A stretch of 64,000 nt of DNA. Source: Lithobates sylvaticus (lineage: Eukaryota > Chordata > Amphibia > Anura > Ranidae). Under the pieces are notes generated by a model. The model was not told the DNA's origin, made no database searches, and saw nothing but the letters and a program-made list of their open reading frames with translations. Shown piece after piece: positions 43,759 through 55,031 of this stretch. Location: contig CM053033.1 of NCBI GenBank assembly GCA_028564925.1, forward strand, positions 114,114,252 through 114,178,251, read 5' to 3'. Numbering within the stretch: the stretch's first letter is position 1; each line of letters opens with the position of its first letter. The position numbers and the translations under genes are program-made.

Positions 43759-44689
43759 TTAAGTGGTGGATGTGTATGGGTTATTTTTGCAGAAAAAGTG
43801 TCACTTGAAATGTTGATCTCTTTTCCAGTCTGAGTGCTGCTATACAGAAGGTTATAAGAGGATGGTGCAAAGATCCATTCAGGTACTAGATTTTTTGAGT
43901 GAAGCTGTGAAAGGTTAAATTGTCATAGAGAAACACAAAAAGACAGCCGAGGGTGGGATACAAAACAAATACGGGCTGTCTTGTGACTGTCACACAATAC
44001 AGTCCCGTGTTTCTACATGACACGTCTCATTAAACGATGGGTTGTCGCTGACTCCCGCCGAGCTGTCACTCAATGACATCTGCTGGCGTATCCCACCCAC
44101 GGAAAGTCTCTCCTTGAACAAGAAGAGGCGTCCTATAAGTTTCCCTTCTTTGCTGCCAAGTATGTTCTACAACATAAACAGTTCCATGTCAGTCTGTTCA
44201 TGCCGCTGTGTAACTCGCTACGACTCTGGTACAAAGATAGAGATGTTTGCCAAGCTTGATGAAAGTTATGTAACTTTAAAGGACAGGCAGAACAATGGAA
44301 CTTGCCTTGTACAAAGAGTTTATTTTCCAATAATGATTATTATTTCCCATTAAAAAAAAAAAAAACAGTGCATATTCAAAACATAGTGGGATTGACACAT
44401 AAGTATAGCTGTGTCCCATACGTAGAGTAAGAAATAAAGATCTATAAAAAAAGAAACAATCATATAAAAAGGAGAGAAAAAGCAAATGCAAGTCAAATTT
44501 CACAACTTAGGCTGTAGGCCGTGAAATACAAATCAGTGTATGTGACTTCAAATGTTATGTATAAAGATTTAGATGGGAGCTGTCCTTGTATTTCTGTCTT
44601 TTGGGTCCTGAGATCATCACAGCCCAGTCAAAGTAATGATTCAAATTTTCCTTGCTGCAGTTACAGTAGTATTAAACCCTCAATTTTTT
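43759..44689. other. No gene seen
   Basis: A 103-codon open frame at 44042-44353 shows no known motif. The rest is AT-rich sequence without element ends. Confidence 0.45.
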
Positions 44690-45195
44690 TATTTCAGTGA
44701 TCAGCGACTTAGTGTGACTGAGATGATGTGCTGGGCAATCAGGGACTGACACTGGCTGGGAGGGACGCTAACTGACGTCGCTAGTGACACTAATACAGTG
44801 ATAATACTATACACTGGCAATTTAAGGGTTAACTGTGTGCCTAAAAAGTATATGTGTGTTGATTTTACTCAGACTAGTTGGCCGGCTTTTCTTTTTGATT
44901 TCAGCTGTGAACGGCAAGTGAAATCGGGGAGACAAAAAAAAACAGCCAGTCTGTGTTGTGTTTACTAACCTTTACAGATCTGTGCTGTGATTAGCCACAG
45001 CAATCAGCAGGTCTACAGCCAAAATCATTGGCTGCAAGCCTGTTGACAAACCCGTGTCCAACCACAGCATGAGAGGTAAGGGGCGCATGCCTTTAAATCG
45101 CAATGTTTGGAGCGGCATACGGGTATGTCGCCGTGCCCAGGAAAGCCAATGGCCAGCAGTAAAATCACTATTGGCCAATCGGCAAGTGGTTAAAG
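44690..45195. repeat. Interspersed repeat family A, copy 5 (3' half)
   Basis: Begins near TCAGTGATCAGCGACTTAGT, with GACACTAATACAGTGATAAT and AATTTAAGGGTTAACTGTGT blocks, and ends CCAATCGGCAAGTGGTTAAA, a family-type terminus with TTAA. Confidence 0.65.
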
Positions 45196-46680
45196 GAGAA
45201 GTACAGCCAAAGTTCTTTCTGCACTCCTGTGACATGTTTTAGGTGACAGCCAGTCGAGATCTGGTCACAACCCTGGACTTGGACCCCGACTCTGCCTCTC
45301 AGCGAGCCGATGAGAGCCTGAGCCAGCCGCTCCTGCCCCTCCTCAGCCAACGCTCCAGTGAGAGGGGGGGGGGGGTTCAGAGCACACAGCCATGACAGTC
45401 ATACAATTAGTATTTACAGGAAAAGAAGTCAGCAATGGCAGCTTCTGAGTTTCTCTATAGAAGAGTTTCTTTAAATGCATAATTACATTTTTGTTACTGG
45501 GTAAAAGATCGAATTTCTATTGGGATTTTATTTATTTCTGTGACTCCACTGGGAAGATTGTCCCTCGCTTCTTGTCCCTTTGTCACCTGTACAAGAAATG
45601 GAAGGTGTGGTTGTCAGGAAGGAAGACAGACAAAAGTCAGACATTTTAACCCTTTTCCACCCTACTAAAATGTTTTTTTTTCTGTGTGCCCCCACTGAAG
45701 AGATTTTCGCATCGCTTCCGGCCAAGAAATATTTCCAAAAGAAAAACACTTGACAGAAGCTCTAACATTTCACCAGCTCTATATGAAATTTATTACAACG
45801 TTGTAGATAGAGGTTGGCTTTCAAAGAAAATGACACAGAAAACAAAAAATATATACATTATATAATATATATATATATAATATGTGTGTGTGTGTATGTA
45901 TAGTATATATTTTACCTGTCAAGGGATTTCTAATTCTACTCAGCCGGTCTTTTCATTCCCTCACCCTATGGTACGTGACCCCATTACTTCCTGTTTTGCA
46001 GCTGCAGTGTCACCTGCTTGCTCATTGGACAACAAATTTGTTGTGCAAAAATGCAGAGAGGTATGGCATGGCTCATGACTGCCTTCTAGTGGTCTATACA
46101 AATACAGCACATTTCATTACCCCTTTTCTGCTTGCCATACTTCTGACCCCTGCATAACACTGAGCACAAAGCCCCTCTACTGATGGCAACGCTAATATAA
46201 CGTGCTGCCGGGCTACAGCGAGAAGGGTACATGGTGTGTAAATCCATCGTTTCAGGACATAAAAGTCTAATGCTTATTTATATGTATACTTTCCTTCCAC
46301 ATTGTTTGCCAGTAATATATATGGACACGTCATTTGTACAGAGAACCTTATTTCTCAGAATATTTGCACTTAATAATTTAAAAGACACCCCCTAAGCTTG
46401 AAATGTTTCCTTCTATATAATATCTGACGATAATATTTTCAGATATTAATGTAAAATATTTCAGACGCTTAACACAACAAAAACGAATCATATTACTCTT
46501 TTTTTTTAAAAAGTTTTGCATAAAATGATTTTCTCCTGACATTAGGGGCATATTTACAAAGCAGTCAATCTGACATTGCATGTGAATCTTCCATGTGCTT
46601 GCATTTTACATAAAAGGGATTGATTCACCACCAGTGAATGTTTTGCTAAAGTCACATTCACAGCTTTATAAATATGTCCT
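45196..46680. other. No gene seen; small repeat fragments
   Basis: Up to about 45380 there is a fragment related to the TTAA element at 36775 (AAGTACAGCCAAAG, then CTCTCAGCGAGCCGATGAGA). A TA/TG microsatellite lies at about 45850-45900. The remainder is AT-rich without exons. Confidence 0.5.
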
Positions 46681-46682
46681 AA

Positions 46683-47078
46683 GGCCCCTTTTCACACTCA
46701 CAGACCGATCGGATTAGCCTGTCAGTTTTTCAGGCAGACTGTATCAGACCATTCATTGCTCTCTATGGAGCGGCGGGTGTCAGCGGACATGTGTCCACTC
46801 ACAGCTGCTGCCATCTGAACCTGTCCACTAAAAACAGACAGATGGGGATCTATTCCCTATCCGCCCAGCTCATTGCATCAGATGATAGTCGGATGGAAAA
46901 GGACAGGTGGTCTGTTTCCATCTGACTGCCCCATAGAGAACAGCGGCTGTGTCTGTTCCTGCTCTGCATCAGCGTTGCCGACACAGACCTGTTATCCGCC
47001 TGCTTAGCAGTGATAAGCGGAGAGCTCCATGATGAGTGGGAGGATCCGCTGGTGGACTCTGCCAATGTGGAAGGGACC
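46683..47078. mobile_element. Harbinger-like MITE, diverged
   Basis: The left end GGCCCCTTTTCACACTCA and the right end (inverse) GGTCCCTTCCACATTGG are diverged versions of the GGCCCCTTTCACAC terminus at 47950. The interior repeats TCTGTTTCCATCTGAC-like and CTCTATGG/CCATAGAG motifs with inverted character. No clean target duplication is left. Confidence 0.6.
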
Positions 47079-47084
47079 TTAGTC

Positions 47085-47547
47085 TTCAATGCTTTTATTA
47101 AAGGATATGCATTAGGGTGAAAAACCTTCTGTGCTGCAGCTGCCCCCCTTTTACCTACCTGAACTCGATCGTTCCAACAACGTGAACGAGCCCAGCAGCT
47201 CCAGCCGCTGTCTCGAGTCCTCATTGGATAGCTTGATAGCAGCAGGAGCCATTGGCTCCCGCTGCTGTCAATCAAATTCAGCGACACGGGAGCCGGGGTG
47301 GGGCAGAGTCCTGCTGTCTGTCAATGGATGCAGCAGCAGGACTCAGGAGTGCTCTCACATGAGTGCCCCCCATGGAAAGCTGCTCTCCATGGGGGCACTG
47401 GCCGAAGAGGGGGAGCCAGGAGTGCCACGGGGGGACCCCAGAAAAGCAGGATCGGGCCGCTCTGTGCAAAACCCTTGCACAGAGGAGGTAAGTATGACAT
47501 GTTTGTTATTTACAAAAAAATAAATAAAACAAACCTTTACAATCACT
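47085..47547 (-). mobile_element. TTAA-flanked MITE, inverted copy of the 55913 family
   Basis: The right end CCTTTACAATCACT is followed by TTAA at 47548-47551. Read on the minus strand it gives AGTGATTGTAAAGG, AACATGTCATACTTACCTCC, GGTTTTGCACAGAGCGGCCC and GTGCCCCCATGGA in the same order as 55913-56378 and 8500-9245. The end nearest 47085 is eroded. Confidence 0.78.
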
Positions 47548-47551
47548 TTAA

Positions 47552-47946
47552 GAAAAGAATACTAAGTAGTGTTTATAAACAAGAATACATTTCAGGAATA
47601 CACACGGGACCTTATTTATTTATCAACCATATTGAGTGGAGAATGGTTCAAACTCCTAGATTTTAAAAGTTGTTTGCGGTCTATAACCCCATAAAAGAGA
47701 AAAACCTTTACTGCCAAAGAAACAGAACAGGAAGGGAGAGGAAATCTCCCTAAAGTGAAGGGAAATATTTGTAGACAGTTGATAACAAAAACATTGTCCT
47801 AATTGGTAAAGCACACGCCCCCTATTTACAATCTAAAGACATCTGAGACTGCTCGATTTACTCTTTTAGTCCTGGGGACAATGGTCATCATGACCATTGG
47901 AGAGTTTATCTAACAGGGTGCCAACAACATGCATATAAACAGACTG
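47552..47946. other. No gene seen
   Basis: AT-rich spacer between two MITEs. Confidence 0.5.
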
Positions 47947-47949
47947 TTA

Positions 47950-48392
47950 GGCCCCTTTCACACCGGGGCGTTTTTCATGCGGTGCAGCGCTAAAAATAGC
48001 GCCTGTTCACCGCATGAAAAAATCCGGCCCCTTTAACTCCAGTGTGAAAGCCGGCGGGCTTTCACACTGGAGCGGTGCGCTAGCAGGATGACAAAAAAAG
48101 TCCTGCTAGCAGCATCTTTGGAGCGGGATAGGAGCGGTGTGTTCACCGCTCCTATACCGCTCCTTCCCATTGAATAGAATGGGACACCGCGGTTAAACCG
48201 CGGCAATACCGCCGCAAAGCGCCGATACGGCGGCGCTCTGCGGGGGGTGTTTAACCCCTTTTCGGCCGCTCGCGGGGGTTAAAACCGCACCGCGAGCGGC
48301 CGAATATCGCGGTTAAAACAACGGTAAAGCAGCGCTAAATATAGCGCTGCTTTACCGTCACCGCGGCTCCCCGCCCCAGTGTGAAAGGGGCC
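47950..48392. mobile_element. Harbinger-like MITE, complete
   Basis: Ends GGCCCCTTTCACACCGGGGC and (inverse) GGCCCCTTTCACACTGGGGC, with TTA on both sides (47947-47949 and 48393-48395), a 3-bp duplication typical of PIF/Harbinger. The GC-rich interior is full of small hairpins, for example ACCGCGGTTAAACCGCGG, GGCCGCTCGCGGG with CCGCGAGCGGCC, and CAGCGCTAAATATAGCGCTG. It has no coding capacity. Confidence 0.92.
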
Positions 48393-48396
48393 TTAA

Positions 48397-48770
48397 ACCC
48401 TGTACACATGGGCTGAATATCAGGCGGTATTGGCCAGTATAAAAGAAATTGGCTGACATTCGGCCCGTGCGTATGGCAGCCGGTCCGACAGAAGTCAGCT
48501 TAATGTCTGGCTTCTCACGAAGGGGCAAGACAGAAAAAGGTCTGCCATTCGGCATCCGATCAGCGATCTCAGCTAATGGCTGAGAGTGCCGACCGTTGTG
48601 GTCTTGCTGGGGCCGTCCCCATTTTTAGAACACAATAGCTCAGCTGGGGAAGATTGCTGTACTAACAGCAGATTGTTAGTACAGTTGTTCCTCCTGAGCT
48701 CTCCAGTTTTTGTTTTTTTCGCTCAGCCCGCTGGGTTGAACAAAAAAACTTAGTGTGTACTAGGCTTTAG
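48397..48770. mobile_element. Fragment of the TAAAGCC / TACACACG-type MITE family
   Basis: Starts near CCCTGTACACATGGGCTGAA and ends with CTTAGTGTGTACTAGGCTTTA, a diverged inverse of the TAAAGCCCCATACACACG terminus. It includes CGCTCAGCCCGCTGGGTTGA, also present near 42441. Confidence 0.5.
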
Positions 48771-49529
48771 CTTCCAGATGGAAGTGATCTGGTGACTCTA
48801 CAGTTGCAGAGTTGCTTTCGTGGACTCCTGCTATGTATTCCGAGTTCCACTATTCTGCCTGTCTCTGGGTAGAGGGGGAGGCAGAACCAGTAGGGATGAG
48901 TTAAATTGCCCTGGGATTTTTTAAAGCTGAATTCCAGACACTTTTTTTTTCTTTCTCACGCAGTGTGGTGCTTTGTCCACACTGCATGGTTTAACTGTTT
49001 GTTTTTAGCTAGAGGACTGGAGAGCCGTGGAATGTTGTGGATGTCTTCAGGCCCATAGACCAGCTTTTTACTCGTGAAGATGTCACACTGCTGGGCATGG
49101 GGGAACGGCGTTTTCCAGAGGATTGAAGGTCCTTGCACTGTGTTCACCACTAGACAAAATAATCAGTTAACTCATGCAGTGCGACCACAGCCCCACTGCA
49201 TGGGAAACATTTTTTTACCAGAGTTGGGCTTTAAACATTTAAGATCAGCCAGGGTCTGTGATTCTTAAATGGTTAATGGATAAGTCCAGCCTGAGCTATG
49301 GGTCACAGGAGTGCAATTTATTTTGCACTCCTGTGACCCTTTTTTAGCGGAGAGCGGAATGAAGTCCGCTCTCCCCTGATGTCACTGGAATCGGTCCAGG
49401 CAGTGCGTCATCCCGACTTAGGAAGTCTGGATTTTAAAGTGGCTAAACGGACATTTTTAGACGTTGGTTTCTAGCTGTCAAGTTAAATCGGGCCTGTACA
49501 AAATCGGTTGCAAACGGCCCCACTGCTAA
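48771..49529. other. No gene seen; repeat fragments
   Basis: The piece at 49271-49440 carries the CACAGGAGTGCAATTTATTT then TGCACTCCTGTG hairpin of the 36775 family. The rest (48780-49270) has no recognised feature. Confidence 0.5.
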
Positions 49530-50510
49530 TTTGGCTATATACATATCTTTTGTGGCCCCCAACTAATCCCCGAGCACCATGGGGGCCACAAAAGATATAT
49601 ACCCATATTTATGTATATATATGTGCATTAGAGGGGACAAGGAGGGGGGAGGGATGAGCGCCGACAGAATACATACAGTGAGAATTTCCTGTTTACACAG
49701 TGGCCTCTGTAATAGAAAGTCATGTCTCCTGGGCTGCCATTGGATGACTGTTCTATCATAGGAGCTGTGACTTTGTATTAAAGAGGCCGCCGAGAAAACA
49801 GGAGATTCTCCTGTATGTAATCTGTCGGTGCTTGTCCCGCACCCTCCCTGTCCCCTCTGAGGCTGCAGATAGGCATCGATCAGGCTGCACTGATGGCAAT
49901 GGTGAGGCTGCATTCATGTCAATGGTGAGACTGCATTCATGTCAATGGTGAGGCTGCATTCATGTCAATGGTGAGGCTGCATTCATGTCAACGGTGAGGC
50001 TGCATTCATGTCAACGGTGAGGCTGCATTCATGTCAACGGTGAGGCTGCATTCATGGCAACGTAGAGGCTGCATTCATGGCAACGTAGAGGCTGCATTCA
50101 TGGCAACGGAGAGGCTGCATTCATGGCAACGGAGAGGCTGCATTCATGGCAACGGAGAGGCTGCATTCATGGCAACGGAGAGGCTGCATTCATGGCAACG
50201 GAGAGGCTGCATTCATGGCAACGGAGAGGCTGCATTCATGGCAACGGAGAGGCTGCATTCATGGCAACGGTGAGGCTGCATTCATGGCAATGGTGAGGCT
50301 GCATTGATGGCCACTGACCTTATTTTGTTCCACAATTCTTTATTTAAAATTTTTTTTTTTTCCTGAAACTTCCCTCTTAAAGTGAAGGTGGGTGTTATAC
50401 GCCGATAAATATGGTATATCCAAATAACACGCCCAAGCTCATACTTAGTCCTGAGCGGTGCTCGGGGATTCGTTGGGGGGCCACAAAAGATATATATACA
50501 TATAGCCAAA
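49530..50510. repeat. Composite block bounded by 50-bp inverted arms
   Basis: The left arm TTTGGCTATATACATATCTT then TTGTGGCCCCCAACTAATCC (49530-49580) returns inverted at 50456-50510. Between them lie the 21-bp minisatellite and, ending at 50414 before a TA, the right end of the element family seen complete at 56464-57263 (GTGTTATACGCCGATAAATA). A separate direct repeat, CCAAATAACACGCCC(A/G)AGC then TCAT, occurs at about 50420-50443 and 50506-50528. Confidence 0.75.
49905..50310. repeat. 21-bp minisatellite
   Basis: About 19 units of GAGGCTGCATTCATGGCAAC plus G, with an early variant ending TCAATGGT. Its GGCTGCA core is shared with the array inside the related element at 56897-57150. The plus-strand frame is open but is a repeat artefact. 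Confidence 0.95.
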
Positions 50511-50530
50511 TAACACGCCCGAGCTCATCT

Positions 50531-51413
50531 CTTCACCACACAAAGCCACAAAGGCAAGAGAATTCATATTGGGCAGTGTATTAGTGCTCAAACGAATACA
50601 CTTAGACTGAATTTTAATGGTTCAAAGAATGTCAGGCAAAATGGTTGGCCCTCACGCATTTTCACTTCATCAAATCTGTCCCTCTTTGAAAAAACGTGTG
50701 GACAGCCCTAAGTTAAATTATTTAGGAGAGGTTAAACAACGTCCAGTGTACATGAAGCCTTAACTGTATTTACACATGTTCAAAGCATCTAATCTGCCCC
50801 TGGATGTACATATTTTTAGTTTTCTAAACACATGTAAACTAAATGCACCTGAATGCAAGTAAACACACTGAGGATGATTTACTAAAGCCAAATAGACTAT
50901 GCATTCTGCAATTGCAGTTGCTTCAGGGCTTAGTAAATGAGGGGAAGCTCCGCTGACATCCATCATCCATTCATGTGCATGTATGTTTTTTTGTTTTTTT
51001 TTTCTTGCACATGATTGGGTATTCTTTGCAAAATGCAGATTTACCTCATTCACTAAGCTTTCAGGCTACTGCACTTACAGAGTGCAACAGCACTTTGAAA
51101 AGTGTACCCTCTATTTGCCTAATAAATCAATCCCACAGTGTGCATTTTACCATTTAAAATTATTACATGCATCTAAATGCATTGAGAAATGTCCTTTAAA
51201 TGCAAACAATCCCATGTATGAATGAGGCCTGCCTTGCTGATATACCAAAGATGTAACACCCATAACTGGGAAGCCAGCTGGTCCTATCTTTTCTCAGGGA
51301 AAGGAGGAGGACCTTGTTCCCTTCTGTGATGGGAGTCACTTTGGGCGGGGGGCTCGTGGAACCCAGCTTACCTTAGAGAGGTCGGGAAACTATTTTTTCA
51401 GCTCCCCATGCCC
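50531..51413. other. No gene seen
   Basis: Sequence such as GCATTTTCACTTCATCAAA and AATGCATTGAGAAATG suggests diffuse repeat content. No exon or clear element ends. Confidence 0.45.
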
Positions 51414-51421
51414 CTCATATG

Positions 51422-51872
51422 CAGTGGCGGCTGGTGGTATATTTTTTTTCGGGGGTGGGGGACAAACAATCAACCCCCCGGTCGATCGCCAGCCCCAAAC
51501 TTTCCCCTATCTAGGTCACGGGCAGCGCTTCCTCCAGGCGGCAGCTTCACTCTGCCTCTCCTCCTCCTCTGCTAAGGTGGCTTCCCCTATGTCTCCTCCC
51601 TCCTCCTCCTCGGTGGCCAATAGGATCGCTTCTCCTCTCAGCCAATCGGTGCCAGGTCCCAGGACCCACATCCTGATTAGCCGGGAGGAGAATCAAGAAT
51701 AGCGAATATTAATTTGCTATTGTCACACAACCGAGCCCACCCTTTTTTGAAGCCAATTAGAGCCTCAGGATTAATCAACATTAGAACCCATGCGTGCGGT
51801 GCCTTTCATGTAAAGTAGGGGTCGGGTTCATGGTTTTTGGGGACGGCGCCTCTTATGGAAGGGCTGCCACTG
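51422..51872. mobile_element. hAT MITE, complete
   Basis: The left end CAGTGGCGGCTGGTGG and the right end, inverse CAGTGGCAGCCCTTCC, are flanked by an exact 8-bp duplication CTCATATG at 51414-51421 and 51873-51880. The interior has GCCAATAGGATCGC, GCCAATCGGTGCC, GCCCACCCTTTTTTGAAGCC and CCCATGCGTGCGGTGCC. Relatives occur at 37200-38080 and 4660-4890. Confidence 0.95.
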
Positions 51873-52069
51873 CTCATATGTGTAAGTTACCCTGTGTCTA
51901 TTAGAGATACCGGGTGACCGAGAAATTGATGGACAACTACTTAATGGACTCTAAGAACGTGGTTAGGATTACTTCAAATGGGACAGAAATACTTATCAAC
52001 AATATCCCTTAAGAAATCCATGAAGATAAATTAATTCCACCTTTTCAGACTGCTGGAATATGGGTGGGG

Positions 52070-52690
52070 TTTGTTATGTTTTTATTGTTGCGTGTCTTTC
52101 TCCCATTGCTAATTGGGTCCCCTATTGTTTCTGTCTGCCTGAGCATCTCTTGTAGATGAGATTAATCTTGTCAACACTTTAACTTGTTATGGAACTATTG
52201 TGAGATGTTATGTTTTATGCTTAAAATAATGTGTATTGTACAGTACTTGTATTCAGGGTTGTAGGTGCTGAATAGTCTGGTCACCTAGGCTGGTTTAGGT
52301 GACTAGTTAATTAGCTCATGTTAATTATATCACTGTCAGCTATTAGTTGCTAGAATGGGATTTCTCCAACGGTCCTTCCTGCTGATAAGGCTGTCTTAGT
52401 GCCCAGTTACTGATTGAATTATTTGTTGAAAAGTTTGAATGCACTTGCATCTCATGTTACTGAATGTACAGTTTACCCCGCCCTGTGTCATTATGCAAAG
52501 AAGAGGGATTGTCCCAGAGTGTATATCTCTTTGTGCCTGTGTTTCAATAAACAGTTGATGTTTTGCACCACCATACACTGTGTCCCGACAAGTGACTGGG
52601 TGAGCTAAGGGATCTAGTATCGTTATGTTATCAGGGCAGGGGAAACTTATACGGCAGACGTACTCCTCTTGAGTACGGAGGTCCGTCACA
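52070..52690 (+). mobile_element. Candidate retroviral LTR fossil
   Basis: TG...CA-bounded sequence with a polyadenylation signal (CAATAAACAG near 52546) placed as in an R-U5 junction, and AT-rich U3-like sequence upstream. Its layout resembles solo LTRs of endogenous retroviruses, but no second LTR, primer site or clear duplication was identified. Treated as an old fossil of uncertain family. Confidence 0.3.
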
Positions 52691-53919
52691 CCTTCTTTGA
52701 TTCATTCAGCAGCCTGTGTTATCTGATCACTCTTGTTCAGATTTATTTTACAGCTTTAGAAAGTGTCTGGCAGCCTGACACCTGCTGGCTGCAAGTAAAT
52801 ATTAAATATTCATATGCAATAGTTCATATTTACCAGATTGTAAGGAATTGAAGGCTAAGTTTATATTATATTACTAAACGTATTAAAAAAGGCACTTTAA
52901 AAATAAATCACCTTTCATAATAACTGAGGAGATAAGAACATTCCTGGGCTCTTGTTTGGCAGTACATATGAGCTCCAGAGACTGCACCAGTGAAATAGAT
53001 AATTTACTGAATGAAGGATGGAAGAGTTCTCCCTAATCAAGGGCTCGGAGAGAGCACGCCGTCTTTCTGGCCTCACTGAGGCTTTAATGCATTTACTTTA
53101 AAGCGTAGCTATTTAATTACTATAATGAAAAGATAGGGATTTAGTGTACTGGAGTAATTTACTTTTTCACCATCAGATAGTAATCCCACTTGGCTTCAGA
53201 CGTACATTACGGTTACTTTGTTGTGCGGGGATGAGTTGGCAGGGACCGGCTCCAGCTCTGGAACAGTTAAACGGTTTGGAAAGAGAGCTGAAAAGCTTGA
53301 CATGTCATTGGACCTATACCAGATGAAAAATGCTGTATGTATACATAGAAGAGAGGTACAAAGCAGAATCAGACACAGGGAATGCTAATGTCCACCCCAG
53401 GAAAAGTGCTGATATATTGGCGAGTTGTCAGTGACAGCCAGCGGTATAATATAGCAAATTATTATGGACGGATACACCAGGAAATGACTGTGCTTTACGG
53501 GGGAGAAAAGATTGTGGACGGGGGGATAAGTGACCTTGTGCAAATCACTCCATCCTGACAACTTCCATCCATATGGATGCATGGATCTCAAAAACTGTGT
53601 GTGGTATTGCGCTTAAAGGGGACGTCCACCTTATTGCTATTCATGTATTCTATGTACAGTATAAGAAATCGATAACATTTACATGTTGTTTTTTTCTTTC
53701 TAAACACGGATAGCTGCTTTAAATAATATGCTAAAGGGAGAAAATAAGAGCCGTTCAATCAATACGTGACATGATAAAGGCCAGAGGAATTTAATGCACA
53801 CCAGCAAGCAGAATCCAAGCACGCTCTGTTCTGCCACTTGGCATTACCTAAAATTGCTAAAGAGCAAGCAAGAAAAGCGGAAATCTCAGTTAATAAAAAA
53901 AGTCATAGGGAAGCTCCAT
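52691..53919. other. No gene seen; single-copy-looking sequence
   Basis: Between about 52890 and 53340 the sequence shows no repeat signature and could include conserved non-coding DNA. No exon was supported. A TTAA-type start (TTAAAGGGGACGTCCACC) sits at about 53613. Confidence 0.4.
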
Positions 53920-54175
53920 TACCTGCATGGAGTTTGCATATCTTTCCTGTGCTGGTGTGGATTTCTTACGGGTACTCCAATTTCCTCCCACACCCCAAAT
54001 ACATGCTGGTAGGTTGTCTCTTTTATATGTGTCTTTCCCATATGGTTAATTGGCTCTTGCCCAATCTGACCCTAGTATGTGTATGTATGACTGTGAGTTA
54101 TGAACCTTAAATTGTAAGCTCTTTTAGGGCAGAAACTGATGTGAATATCCAATATATATATTATGGCAGCGCAGG
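53920..54175 (+). repeat. Vertebrate interspersed repeat, probably the 3' part of an L2-type LINE or derived SINE
   Basis: Contains CTGCATGGAGTTTGCATATC, TCCTGTGCTGGTGTGGATTT, CAATTTCCTCCCACACCCCA and TTAAATTGTAAGCTCTTTTA then GGGCAGAAACTGATGTGAAT. This matches a very common vertebrate repeat that ends in TGTAAGCTC...GGGCAG. The class assignment is tentative. Confidence 0.55.
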
Positions 54176-54179
54176 AATA

Positions 54180-54955
54180 ACTATACACTTGAAAGCCTTA
54201 AACCTTCTGGCACAAAGTCATTTGGAGTGATGAGACCAAAATTTAGCTTTTTGGCCACAACCATGTAAGCTACATTTGGAGAGGAGTCAACAAGGCCTAT
54301 GATGAAAGGTACGGAGGTGGATCGCTGATGTTTGATTTGTGAGCTACAAAGGCACCGGAAATTTGGTCAAAATTGTTGGCAAGATGAATGCAGTATGTTA
54401 TCAAAAAATACTGGAGGAACATTTGCATTCATCAGCCAGGAAGCTGCACATGGGACGTACTTGGACATTCCAACATGACAATGATCCAAAACACAAGGCC
54501 AAGTCGACCTGTCATTGGCTACAGCAGAATAAAGTAAAAGTTCTGGAGTGTCTCCTTACCTCAATATCATTGAGCCACTCTGGGCATATATCAAACGTGC
54601 AGTTCATGCAAGACAGCCCAAGAATCTACAGGAACGGGGGGATTTTTGCCAAAAGGAATGGGCAGCTTTACCATCTGAGAAGATAAAGAGCCTCATCCAC
54701 AAATACTACAAAATACTTCAAGCTGTCATTGATGTTAAAGGGGGCAATACACGGTATGTAAACTTCTGATCAGGGTCATTTGGGTAGTTTCTGTTGCCAT
54801 TATGATTTAAAAAGAGTAAACACATTTTATTGATAATAAATGGCTTCAGCCAAACACTAACCATAAGTGGAAGAAAAGTTGTGTTATCATTCATATTCTC
54901 TGAAAAATGGCCAAGAAATCATAAATTCTGCCAGGGTATGTAAACTTATGCGTAC

Positions 54956-54960
<5 letters not shown>
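54180..54960 (+). mobile_element. 5'-truncated Tc1-like element
   Basis: The reading starts at the catalytic core (WSDETK near 54214) and includes [40 protein letters not shown] and, in a shifted frame, IIEPLWAYIKRAVHARQPKN. It ends with a 3' terminus GGGTATGTAAACTTATGCGT then ACAACTG. The DNA-binding domain and 5' terminus are gone, and a stop and at least one frameshift break the transposase. It directly precedes a (TG)n(TA)n tract. Confidence 0.9.

Positions 54961-55030
<70 letters not shown>
54961..55030. repeat. (TG)n(TA)n microsatellite
   Basis: About 14 TG units followed by about 20 TA units, starting at the end of the Tc1 fragment. Confidence 0.97.

Positions 55031-55031
<1 letters not shown>

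Noticed and set aside
44042-44353. A 103-codon frame with clustered cysteines (CSCRC)
   Set aside because: No family match recognised and no neighbouring exons; most likely chance.
49905-50310. A CRISPR-like array
   Set aside because: The units are contiguous 21-mers without unique spacers. All tandem arrays here are minisatellites in a eukaryotic genome.
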